From assembly GCA_009801015.1 (NCBI GenBank), contig VHZZ01000023.1, forward strand, positions 5,929 through 29,607: a DNA stretch of 23,679 nt, read 5' to 3'. Origin of the DNA: Silene noctiflora. Taxonomy: Eukaryota; Streptophyta; Magnoliopsida; Caryophyllales; Caryophyllaceae. Positions 10,413-19,592 of the stretch are shown in pieces; within the stretch, counting starts at the first letter, position 1, and each line of letters begins with the position of its first letter. A program made the translations under genes and the position numbers. The notes under the pieces were generated by a model. That model ran no database searches. It saw only the letters and a program-made list of their open reading frames with translations, and was not told the DNA's origin.

Positions 10413-11059
10413 CTAAGGGCGACAGAGTCTGATAAATCATTATCATTATCATTACCAGTATTCATAGAGAGACTACTGGTCAAAATGAGATAAAATGGGG
10501 TCAAACATCCGTACTCTCCGTAGCATTTCCCTTACCATAATAATTCATGTTTTTTGTTCCTCCTTTTCGTTTTCTATGGTGTATCCTTTTTTTTTTTTAA
10601 TTTTACATTGTACCCTTAAACTTCTTACTTATTTCTTCATCGTAATCTCGTTTGACTCTCCATTAACTTCATCACTATCAAACGATCGTACTTTGACCTT
10701 TATTCTGACTTATTAATGTTTTATCACCATTCTATATGGAAAACATCACAAATCACTTTTAATAAATACCAACTACTATTAAAAACATTTGTTATGATTC
10801 ATGATATGATAATGACGAGTTTTTGAACTTCTGGTTAGTTTCATGGGCAAATGAGTAATTCGGCGAACTAATAAGTAAATGAGTAAGTTATCGAGTAATT
10901 TGAATGATAAATAGAAGATTTAATAGGTTATTTGAGAAACTAAGTTAGCAAAGACAATAAATAAGGTCAAAACAAAATATGAGTCCGATTTTAATTGCTT
11001 ATGTGTCTGATTTATAATAACTTTTCTATTTTGATTCCTTAATGTGTCTAGATTTATTA
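10413..11059. other. Intergenic region, no gene seen
   Basis: AT-rich DNA with short ATCATT repeats near 10435-10453 and a loose series of GAGTAA words near 10850-10900. The 73-codon open frame at 10495-10716 is T-rich low complexity and not called. Confidence 0.45.
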
Positions 11060-11352
11060 CTCCCTCCTATTCTCAATAAATGTTCCAGTTTTCATTTTCG
11101 TCTATTCACAATAATGTTCCATTGTCAATTTTTGATAATGTTTTTCCTTATAAAATGACTATACTACCCTTGTTACTTTTCACTTATTATCACCCATAAC
11201 AATACTTTACATTATTTAAATCATTTTCTATCTTAATCAGAACACCCCTCTCCAATCTTCTTACCCCAACACAATACTTTACATTATTTATATCCTTTTC
11301 GTAATTCTAGTGCCAAGTCCACAATGGGACACTTATTAAGAATATGAGGGAG
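11060..11352. mobile_element. Stowaway-like MITE, 293 bp
   Basis: The left end, after TA, reads CTCCCTCCTATTCTCAATAA then ATGTTCC. The right end reads GGGACACTTATTAAGAATAT then GAGGGAG, followed by TA. The reverse complement of the right end (CTCCCTCATATTCTTAATAAG) matches the left closely. TA on both sides and the CTCCCTC terminus are the Stowaway signature. Inside, ACAATACTTTACATTATTTA occurs twice, about 70 bp apart. Confidence 0.85.
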
Positions 11353-11874
11353 TATAAGGTTTACGAGATAATATGTAACACTCATATGCGTTGCCTGTTT
11401 CGCTATATTATACTAGTGTACATTCTATATAAATGTACGAGTTTTTAGATTGTCATGTATAAAGAACTTAACAATTAGAGCTAATAGTATAAATGAACTT
11501 TGAATTTTATTTTTAATTATCTACAATTGTTGATGTGTACATAATATTAAGAGCTAAAATATTTTTTTTACATTTTTACTCTCACTAAAATTGACAATAT
11601 AACTAAAACCATTTTTTGTCAAATAAGTTATTATTAAAAAAAAAAATAAAAAATTGATAATTGAAGCACAAAAACTTATGCTTATTTTTACGCATTAAAG
11701 TTTCTGATGAACCATATGGCTATATTGGTTGTCCGTAAAAATAAAAGTAAAGAATCTTAAAACTAGTCCATAAAAAGGAATCATTATTTAAACAATTTAA
11801 GACATAAGAAATTTGGGTTAAATAAGGATAAATAATAAAGAAAGGACTTAATTTAATTCCTTGATTAAAAATGA
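11353..11874. other. 3' flank of the LAX2-like gene
   Basis: AT-rich spacer with A/T homopolymers near 11556 and 11636. It should hold the 3' UTR of the minus-strand gene ending at 11875. Nothing else was recognised. Confidence 0.45.
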
Positions 11875-14800
11875 TCAATATATACGTTGGATGGACGGTA
11901 GATAAGTAGTAGTAGAAGAAGTAGAATAATGAAGAAGCATGAGATGAGGAGTTGTTGAGGAGTTGGGAAGCAAAGTGATAAGGGCATAGCTTGGACTCCA
12001 AATATAGTCTCTCACATGCTGCAACGTTAAGGATTCCCCTAATACTTGGCCTCTACATCTTATCTCAACCTGCATCAATTCACATTTCACATACATTAAT
12101 ATATACATCTATAACAATTAACATGCATGCATGTTTGCTCTACTTTTCATTCATGAAAATATATATAAGATGAAAATTCTTTTCGCTTATTAATAGTATT
12201 AAAAAAGTAAATGGTATGTTTGGATATGAAAAGGGAGTAGCTTTTAGCATAAATTCTTGGTCCAATTTTAATTTTTTTCAAACCTCGGTTCATTAGCTCT
12301 TATTTAAGACTTATTTAAATTGTCTAAAGTGGAGGTAAACAAATGACCGGATAAGAGGAGTACGCATGTACAAAAATTGCCCTAACACTTCCCATCTAGT
12401 ACATTGATTGATTTTTAGCCGCTTAGAGATATGTTCACCATGAAAAATAACTAAAATTATGTATATATTACATTGATAGAATAACTAGTTTAGATCCCAC
12501 GCAATGAATGCGCGGTATTTATAGAATTTTTATTTTTGTATTATTTAATCATGCTAAATTAACACCTTATCAATTTTTTATATTTTATGTCATTATATTT
12601 TGATATGGGGAAAAATTGAACTGTAAATTTATTCAAGGAAACTGAGTAAAATTGAACTGTAAAACAATAATGGTATCACATTTATTGTTCATTTTTCTCG
12701 TTATTATATTTTATTTCGAGCAAAAAATAAATTAAAACTGAAAATTAATCTAAAAGAATTGAGTACTGTGCTGAAATTTATTTTTTGTAAAAAATAAATA
12801 AATATTTTTTATACCACGGAGCTAATGATTCCAATTTATAAATTCTCTCGATATTTTTTGTTATGAAAGTAATCAAAACCATTTATAGTTTTGTTTATAC
12901 ATAGTATGAATAGAATGAGTCAAATCATTCTCAAATAATAATATCAATAAAAATTTTAATAGTTTTTAGTCTTATATTATTTATACTTTAACTGAAATAT
13001 TATAATTTAGTGTTTAGTGAAAATTATATAATTTAATTTGATGAAAAGATTATTTTAATGAAAAGAATTATATAATGAAATTCAATATAATTATTAATTT
13101 CCGTGTTTAGTGAATATAATTAAATTATCAAAAATTTCCTTATTTAAAAAGATGCTTTTTGGAAGGAAAATTTGTGAGTTCGTCTATTCTTTTACTCCGT
13201 AGTAGATAGGGAATAGGGGATATGATCAGAGTAACTGACTAATAATATCATCATTTCATAGTAAATGTTGTATGTGAGTTCTGAGTATAATATAAATCCA
13301 ACTTAAAGTATACAGAGTATATAATACTCCGTATTATTATACTTACTTCTTGCTATGACCTGATGATTAATTATAGAATTAGAATATTTTGAAGAGGACA
13401 ACCTAACAAATGACAATTAATCTTTTCTTATACAACTTAAACTAATAATAAATGTTGATTGGTAAGGAGAATTTAAATTAGTTGAGCATTGGGTACGTAG
13501 TATGTGTTGTGTCTTGAAAGCACTACAATTCTACTGTTGACTTGAGGAAAGGAATAAAAAGGGAATGTTGAGCAGATGAGTTACATTTCCGGCCTCATCC
13601 AAACTAATTATTTACTCCCTAATTGTTATTAGGTTATTCAGGAATTATTTCCGTTGTGCATGATCATTGCATTTCTCTTGTAATAAAGTAGTGCATCATA
13701 ACATCACCAACAAAGATTAATCATTCTTAATTTTTTAATATATGTGTGTTACGGAGTAGATCATCATTATTCGCTATGAATTTCTTACAAACTAAAATTA
13801 ATTATAGAGATTCAAGACTTTAATACTAACATACTCCGTATTGTATATTTGTATATATGGATGGAGTATAACATAGAGTTGGCTTAATTATGGTTGAAAC
13901 ATGCATCAGGAGATAATTAAGAAGGTAGCTATGATATAACTACATAACTACATACATACATACATTATCCCTAGTTGAAGACCTGGATCAAAATGGAGAT
14001 AATTAAGAAGGTAACTTTGTAAGCTACGTACCATTATTATATATGGAAATCATTAAATGATGATTTGGCATGGGGTAATCATGATTAGAGATTTAGAGTA
14101 CGTCCGTGGCAGCCAGTTGGGTATATAATGAAATGAAGGACGTACGACGACGTACCTGTAATTCGGTATGCAATCCAAGTTTGTTAGCCAAATACTTCAT
14201 CACCATGCCAACTGTCATTCTTGCATCTCTACGCAAATGGACGACAGTAACACATAGATAGTCAGCTCTTAACATTCTATCGTCTATTTCATCATCGACA
14301 TACTCGTCAAATGATACCCTATGACTAAAATCATGATGAAATCATTCAATTTTTTTATTTTGAAAAGGGAAAAAAAAAAAGATATAGTCGTCGTACATAC
14401 TTAATTCTGAGAAAACTTTTGGATAGGTGAGGTAAATATGGTTGTACCGATCTGCATACATAAAAAAAAAAAAAAAAGATAAGTAGGTAGTGAGGCAGAG
14501 GGTGAGAGGGAGGATGCATGGGAATAAAGAAAGACGTACTGGGGAAGAGAAGGTAGAAGCGAAAACCAGATGGAAGGCAAAGGCGAAGGGATAATCCTAG
14601 GGATAATATTAATGGGCATGCCGAGGTTGAGGTCCAGCATCAAGTCAAGTGGATTAGTGCTCGTAATGGTGTTGTTAGGGAGTCCTAGTTGGAGCCAGTT
14701 GGCGGTGCCGGTGCCGGTGCCACTGCTGCTGCTAGAAGACTCCTCCTCACCACTTGTTGTGCTGCTTCTTCTTCTTTTTCTTTTTCTTCTTGATTCTTCT

Positions 14801-14979
14801 TCTTCTTCTTCCAATTCATTCTTCATCCCTAATTTTGATCCTCCTCCAAATCTCAAACACTTGAGATTGAGATCCTCATTATTATTGTTGGTAGTGATTC
14901 CACTGGGTCCATCCCAACTAATAGCATCTTCCTTTGGTTCCTTTTCATACCCAACCCTATGCATATGCACGTAATGCAT
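11875..14979 (-). CDS. LAX PANICLE 2-like protein with a C-terminal RAWUL (ubiquitin-like) domain (3 exons, 265 aa)
   Basis: Proteins of this group (rice LAX2, maize BA2) are nuclear partners of bHLH factors in axillary meristem formation. That role is known for the grass proteins and only inferred here. Exons: 14979-14540, 14318-14156, 12069-11875. They total 798 nt with matched phases and GTACGT donors. The N-terminal half is low complexity: a basic stretch SRRKRKRRR (63-71), a likely nuclear signal, follows an acidic run, and a Ser/Gly-Thr run comes next. NWLQLGL (94-100) and LDLNL (115-119, an EAR-type LxLxL motif) follow. The RAWUL-like part runs from about 178: RMTVGMVMKYLANKLGL, then VEIRCRG, LTLQHVRDYIW, ITLLPNSSTTPHLMLLHY. 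The tail after LHY is longer than I expect for the family. A stop lies in frame upstream of the ATG, which fixes the start. Confidence 0.8.
12070..14155 (-). other. Large intron 2 of the LAX2-like gene (2086 nt)
   Basis: The intron has a GTACGT donor and a GATGCAG acceptor and splits the RAWUL coding region at Gln201/Val202. It is very AT-rich. It holds four ACTCCGTA/TACGGAGT words between 13194 and 13840, a repeated AAAATTGAACTGTAAA (about 12612 and 12649), a TACA microsatellite near 13950, and GAGATAATTAAGAAGGTA twice (13910 and 13996). CCACGCAATGAATGCGCGG near 12497 looks like the edge of an old repeat. No gene was seen inside. Confidence 0.7.
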
Positions 14980-16480
14980 GCTACCTCCTTGTCTCCTTCT
15001 AATATTTTTTTACGGAGTTTATTATATTGATGCATACAAGTAATACACAATTTTATTTGTTGCTTCTTTTCCTTGCTTTCTATATTACTTATGTTTTGTG
15101 ACTTTGTGGAGACTCAACCTCCATTTACTTATACTAGCTTGCTTCTCCGACGTGGTCATCGTTATAATTAATTAATACGGAACTGAATACCGTATATATT
15201 AACCGTATATATTATAGAGTATACTAATATTCTTTTTTCCTTTTTTTTCCCTTTTTTTTTGGTATGTACTCCGTTCTGCCTTTGTGTCGCAGTATTAGCT
15301 ACGAATTTAGTCTCTACTGTCGTGTCTCCATTGACTTTATTATCGTCCCCTTCATTCCTGGACTTGAATTTTAATTTCTATTTACAAAAGCAAACATTGA
15401 GCCTTGGATGGGATTGCTAATTGCTACCCATCTAATCTAATTCAGGCCCATCTTTCTTTACCTTTAACCCTACTATAGCTTTAGATTTTGTGAATCACGT
15501 AACTTTGAAGCGGGTCAACCTCCCACCAATCCCACTCAATCATACTGAAATCATCTATAGCTAATCGTGACGGGACCGAGCCTCCAAAAACAGCCCAAAT
15601 GTGCGGGCTGGGTTGGACTCGAGCTCAAAATATATGAAGCTTGAGACCGGCTGAAAGAAACTCGAGTTCGCTTTATTATTTAATTAACTTATAATTTTTA
15701 GTTACTAAAATTGTATTAAAAAAAAACTAAAAATGAGTACTCTTGCTAGGCGTGTAACTAGAGATTCCAAATTTAAAAGCGATCATTTCCACGCAGATTC
15801 CTAAGATGTTTTAGTTATAACTTATACCCAATCAAAAAGAAAATGATTAAATACTCGGTAATGAAATGATGATATGGAAATGGAAGAGGAAAATTAAGAA
15901 GTCAAACAGTGTGATAAGGGGCGGCTTAATGTCAAAGGCTCCAAAGCTATTTTAAAAATGAAACAAAATCAAGATTAAGATACGTTAAGCATGTAGTAGG
16001 TTGCATGCAAAGCATACATAATGGATTGTCAAATGAAATATAAGCCCGAGTTGGAGAAAAATAAGAAAGAAAGTGATATCTGAGATTTGTTGGTGATATG
16101 AAAAGTATGTAATTCAATTGAAATATTGGAGTTGAAATATATACATAGTTGACATATACCATTTTATTATTATATATCACATTTACAAATATATACAGAT
16201 TCTTGATCAAGTCGGAGCAAAAAACAAAGGGATCCCTACGTACAAAGACTGAAAGAGTCTCCTATTTACTACAATAATACTATCTTGTCCTTGTATTTTC
16301 TAGCCATTCCCTTTTAATTGGTCATCGTCTTCATTCGTCAAAATGTCAATAATTCAATATGGGGTATTTGGTAAACGGTAAATTGATAAATTTTCAGCAT
16401 ATTCAAGACTTTTATTCAAGACTTTTATTTGGGCTTTTATCTATTGGATAAATCTTGCGATAAAAAAAGTTGCAAAGACT
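14980..16480. other. Upstream region of the LAX2-like gene, no gene seen
   Basis: AT-rich spacer with T-runs near 15232-15260 and one TACGGAGT at 15011. A GC-richer piece at about 15565-15670 (with GCGGGCTGGGTTGGACTCGA and repeated CTCGAG) resembles debris of a transposon but has no partner end here. ATTCAAGACTTTT is repeated in tandem near 16401-16427. An 87-codon minus-strand open frame at 15947-16210 has no recognisable features. Confidence 0.45.
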
Positions 16481-16502
16481 AGTTGGGGACTTGGGACAGA
16501 CA

Positions 16503-16645
16503 GGCCCATAGAAAAAGAGGCAGAAAGGAGCGATGAGTCCATGTAATCTTATCTGACAATTGAATTAGATCAATGGCAGGCCTGAAGCCCATAAACTAGG
16601 ATTCTACATCTAGGGTTTTATAAGTCCAACCTGGCTCTTTATAAG
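16503..16645 (+). promoter_or_regulatory. Telo-box / Site II / TATA promoter of the snoRNA cluster
   Basis: In order on the plus strand: GGCCCAT (16503-16509, Site II core), AGCCCATAAAC (16586-16596, a weaker Site II-like match), TAGGGTTTTA (16611-16620, telo-box in reverse orientation) and TTTATAAG (16638-16645, TATA-like). This combination is known from Arabidopsis snoRNA and ribosomal-protein gene promoters, and snoRNA genes add a TATA box. It would start transcription near 16670. The next recognisable products downstream on this strand are the two snoRNAs. Confidence 0.7.
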
Positions 16646-16982
16646 GTCAACAAATGCTCCCCTTAAAAATCATCATTAAATTACGAGTGTCACCACCGTG
16701 CCCTTTAGGCCTTTACCACCACCCGCATTCTATTCACAGTCTCCTTTTCCTACTCGTCTTCGTTCAGTATATATCGTTATTATACCAAATCCCTGGCGGC
16801 CCCCTTTCTTTAGGGTGTATATCTATTCTATCGTCTTTTATTTTAATCTTTTGATTTTGATTTGATTGTTTATTAATTCATTCTTAGATTATTAATTATC
16901 GATTTCATGTTGTGTTTTTACTCGAATCTTGCACTTTTCAAGTTAAGAGTTTCCTGTAGAGTTATATTGATTGATTGATTGG
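16646..16982 (+). other. Leader of the snoRNA transcript
   Basis: About 310 nt lie between the predicted start and the first snoRNA. The first part is C-rich, the rest T-rich. No C box, H box or stable hairpin pair was found here. A 66-codon open frame inside it is C/T-rich and has no recognisable domain. Confidence 0.4.
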
Positions 16983-17066
16983 GAGCAAATGATGACAGAT
17001 ATAACAACGTTTACTGAGTAATCTGCTTGATGATTCAAAAATTCGAGCTTTTTAAAACTGATGCTC
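16983..17066 (+). ncRNA. Box C/D snoRNA, U36/snR47-like, predicted guide for 18S rRNA
   Basis: All parts of a C/D snoRNA are in order. Terminal stem GAGCA (16983-16987) pairs with TGCTC (17062-17066). The C box is ATGATGA (16989-16995), the D' box CTGA (17014-17017), the C' box TGATGAT (17028-17034) and the D box CTGA (17058-17061), giving 84 nt. The 12 nt CGAGCTTTTTAA (17044-17055), two bases before box D, are complementary to TTAAAAAGCTCG, part of the highly conserved 18S segment GTTAAAAAGCTCGTAG. By the D+5 rule the methylated base is the first A of AAAAA. As I recall, human U36 and yeast snR47 modify this adenosine, so this is probably the plant counterpart. The D' guide target was not identified. 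Confidence 0.85.
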
Positions 17067-17115
17067 GGGTGTTTAATTCCTGATTATTAGAATAGATAGA
17101 TAGATAGACAGATTG

Positions 17116-17257
17116 AACCGTGCACCATAAGCCGATGCTCTGGATAATAAGAATGAAGGAAGCATGGTAATGTGCACGGAAATTGAGTTTCATTAAGGTC
17201 AATTTGTCTGCCCCCTCTGAATCTCCTGATTAGGGGGCCTGGTTGCGACCTACATAC
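17116..17257 (+). ncRNA. H/ACA snoRNA (two hairpins, ACA tail)
   Basis: Hairpin 1: CCGTGCAC (17118-17125) pairs perfectly with GTGCACGG (17172-17179), and the upper stem ATGCT (17135-17139) pairs with AGCAT (17161-17165). The internal loop between them is CATAAGCCG on the left and GGTAAT on the right. An H-box-like AAATTG (17080+100, i.e. 17180-17185) follows exactly 14 nt after the upper stem. Hairpin 2: AGGTC (17196-17200) pairs with GACCT (17247-17251), and CCCCCT (17211-17216) with AGGGGG (17232-17237). ACA (17252-17254) begins 14 nt after the upper stem and is followed by TAC, three bases to the 3' end. Both 14-nt spacings satisfy the pseudouridylation-pocket rule. The H box deviates from ANANNA at its last base. 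The RNA targets were not identified. It lies 50 nt downstream of the C/D snoRNA, with an ATAG microsatellite between, so the two are likely cut from one precursor. Confidence 0.8.
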
Positions 17258-17485
17258 TTTCATATTCATTACTCATTCCAATACTTTTACGTGAGATCAA
17301 AAATTGTTTTGTTCCTTCCAGTTGCTTCACCATATAAAGTGTAAAGAACAGTACAGATATTGTTAAAATAAGCGACTTCATTATTGACAACGAGCACAAA
17401 TGACTGAAGACGATGCTGGAGCGTCATCCTTTACCTTGTGTCCTTGATAAACAAGTTCTTCTGATATAGTTAGCGGTTAGGTCAA
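17258..17485. other. Convergent spacer between the snoRNA cluster and the JAZ gene
   Basis: About 230 bp hold the 3' UTR of the minus-strand JAZ gene and the end of the plus-strand snoRNA transcript. A short GACG..CGTC inverted repeat lies near 17409-17425. A third C/D snoRNA was looked for and not found. Confidence 0.5.
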
Positions 17486-18633
17486 CTAGACTGGGCGGTA
17501 TTCATATGGTGTCGCTGATATCAACCTGCACTCATATACCCAATTCCCACTCCTTTTTAAAGCCAAAAACAATTCTACCTCTGATTTGTCACGTTTTTAT
17601 GACGACAACATTACAATTAACTATAAATAATGGTAGTTGGACTTTTAGATGTATCATTGTACTATTCGTCACCCCCATTTCAATATAATACTCGTCACAT
17701 AATTTATGAATGGAGGGATTAATAAATTAATAATAGGATAGCTCAAATATTCTTTAATTGAATATATAGATTTAACATTTGTGATATTTGTTTAATTTCT
17801 ACTTCTTTGGCCCTTTGATTCTGGGTATGGGGTAATAAATTTTCAAGGAGATAAGAATATATAAGCTTGATTGGCATTGATGATATCTTTGTAACAAAAG
17901 ATCAATACCTGTCCTTGCGCTTCTGATAGAACCTCTGGAGTGACTTGTTTCGTTTGATTGCCAGATCTGCATGGATATATGATATGCCTTTTTTAGTAGA
18001 AGCTTGGATTGGATGGCGCTAGAAGATAATTTAAGAGGAACAAGCAGAAAGGAAGAATGAATGAATTACCGATATATACCTCCATCGTTGTCGAGGATAT
18101 GAGTAGCAGTTGAAGGATTCAAGGAAGCACTGCTATTTTCCGCAACAAACTTGAAAATGGTATCAGCCTGTGCACACATATAAAATGGAATCACACTGAT
18201 AAAAAGCAAGTAATATATATACACTCTAGGAATTAGAAAGATATATACATGTTCCTTGGGAAGATCCAACACAGAGACAGTCCCCTTGTAGAATATGGTC
18301 ATTGGCGAGGTAGGAAACCTGCTAGTGGTGGCCGAAGCAATCACGCTTTTTACTATCTCCGGATTCATTTTAGTTATACCTGTTACGTATTGCTTACTAC
18401 TTTCAGTCTGTATTGCGTGTGTGTGTATATTAATTAACAAGACAAGGAAGAGAAGAGAAAACGAACCGCGAAAGCTATATATTAATTAACAAGACAAGGA
18501 AGAGAAGAGAAAACGAACCGCGAAAGCTTTGACGACGATCAAGGTGAGGTTGAGAAGAAGAAGAAGATGATGGAGGAGGAGGAGGAGGGTGAATACCCAA
18601 AAAGTCGTGCTCAACCTGAGTCTTGCTCCCCAT
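17486..18633 (-). CDS. JAZ (TIFY) jasmonate-signalling repressor, JAZ10/TIFY9-like (5 exons, 143 aa)
   Basis: JAZ proteins bind and silence MYC-type factors in the nucleus, and JA-Ile makes SCF-COI1 destroy them. Exons: 18633-18519, 18379-18249, 18167-18080, 17966-17909, 17525-17486. The sum is 432 nt, all GT..AG, phases matched. Visible parts are HDFLGIH (9-15), a Pro/Ser run (16-27), LDRRQSFRG (31-39), MNPEIVKSVIAS (43-54), the TIFY motif MTIFYKGTVSVLDLP (65-79) and the rest of the ZIM helix (80-95). The Jas motif is SLQRFYQKRKDRLISATPY (120-138). LDRR.SFR and NPEIVKS recall JAZ10. Unusual features are the short length, LAIKR (113-117) where most JAZs have LPIAR, a few residues missing between SFRG and ITKMNPE, and a 52-bp duplication over the first donor. 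The last exon has only 40 nt and is found by its PY motif and phase. The acceptor of exon 2 is weak in pyrimidines. Confidence 0.9.
18426..18528. repeat. 52-bp tandem duplication across the JAZ exon 1/intron 1 boundary
   Basis: The 51-bp block starting TATATTAATTAACAAGACAA and ending CGAACCGCGAAAGCT occurs at 18426-18476 and again at 18478-18528 with no visible difference. The copy at 18478-18528 contains the last 10 nt of exon 1 and the GTTCGT donor, and the other copy repeats both inside intron 1. Complete identity means the duplication is recent, or an assembly artefact. Confidence 0.95.
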
Positions 18634-19592
18634 TGATTGTGGATTGTAGAGCATAAAAGTAAAAAGAGTGCGAAAAATGGAAAAGGGAGAGCCAAATGAA
18701 TTGAATCACGAGTTTAATACCACAAGGCATAAATCAATGAATTAAATCAATGACTTATTGCATGCCTTCATTCATAGGATAGTAAGGATACTTAATTGAA
18801 AAAATAGGCACGCCTAACACGAGGCTTTTACAATTAAACCTACACTTCCCTTCCTGCTTTAATTTCCTCCACCCCTTTCCACCTAACTTACTACTATTCT
18901 TTTCTACTTTTTCTTCTTCTTTATTACCCTAATTCTGCCAATATGCTGTTTTTCCCCATTTATGAATAAACAAAATATAATACAGAGTAATATAGAATGT
19001 TAAAAATTATTTTAAAGTTCTAAATATTGTAACAACTAAACTATAGGATAACGCTATAGCGCTACCAATTGTTACTAAAACTCAGTATCACCTTAATATA
19101 AAATTAATATGAAAATATCATTCCGTTGAGTCCTCTGCTTAGCCCTATATCTCTACTGCTGCTAATGAACGCAAAAACCCTCTGGAAAACCTTTCCAGCG
19201 ACATGATTTCGATGCTATAGGCACGACTTTCATCTCCCCGTTAATATAGTAAGTGAAAGCCGATCGACCAACGTTAACGCTCTTCCAGCTGTGAAACATG
19301 AAGACCACACTGAATTTATTATTTTTTTTAGGTGCCAACACTGAATCTATTATTGGTTTAGGAAATAGCACATTTTTGAAATAAAATCCAGAGGTAATGC
19401 AAAGACGGTCATTAACCTCATCACGAGGAACCCACCTTGTTTACAGTCATAGAGGATTGTCTATCTATTTTTAGTTTCGGTGTATAGTTGTCCTGTTATG
19501 ATGCTAAATTTTTAGGGGTATGTGAGTAATTTCAGATATCCATTTCACCAAAATAAAATCACGGCCAAGACTAACATCTGTGTAAGATTTTG
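18634..19592. other. JAZ upstream region and spacer, no gene confirmed
   Basis: The JAZ promoter should lie from 18634 upward. No CACGTG G-box was seen. TCACGAG (about 18706) and ACACGAGG (about 18818) are only partial resemblances. A 69-codon minus-strand open frame at 19162-19371 is less AT-rich than its surroundings and may be a remnant exon of an unidentified gene, but no domain was recognised. ACACTGAAT(T/C)TATTATT is repeated near 19308 and 19340. Confidence 0.4.

Noticed and set aside
12484..12515. CCACGCAATGAATGCGCGG as a Helitron or LINE edge
   Set aside because: Similar words occur at repeat ends in plants, but no second end or hairpin terminus was found.
16998..17013. rRNA target for the D' guide of the C/D snoRNA
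   Set aside because: I could not recall a convincing match in 18S or 25S rRNA, so no target is claimed.
17395..17465. Possible third box C/D snoRNA (CTGA at 17403 and 17461)
   Set aside because: No acceptable C box or terminal stem was found.
17800..17830. Alternative last JAZ exon giving a short RIKGPKK-type tail
   Set aside because: The phase fits, but the exon at 17486-17525 restores the conserved LIS..PY end of the Jas motif, which is far more convincing.
18486..18695. Minus-strand open frame resembling a hydrophobic signal peptide
   Set aside because: It is another frame of JAZ exon 1; the Pro/Ser-coding CCT/TCT runs read as leucines in this frame.
19162..19371. Minus-strand open frame of 69 codons with plausible protein-like composition
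   Set aside because: No domain was recognised and no splice partners or family match could be seen. It is mentioned only as a possible remnant.
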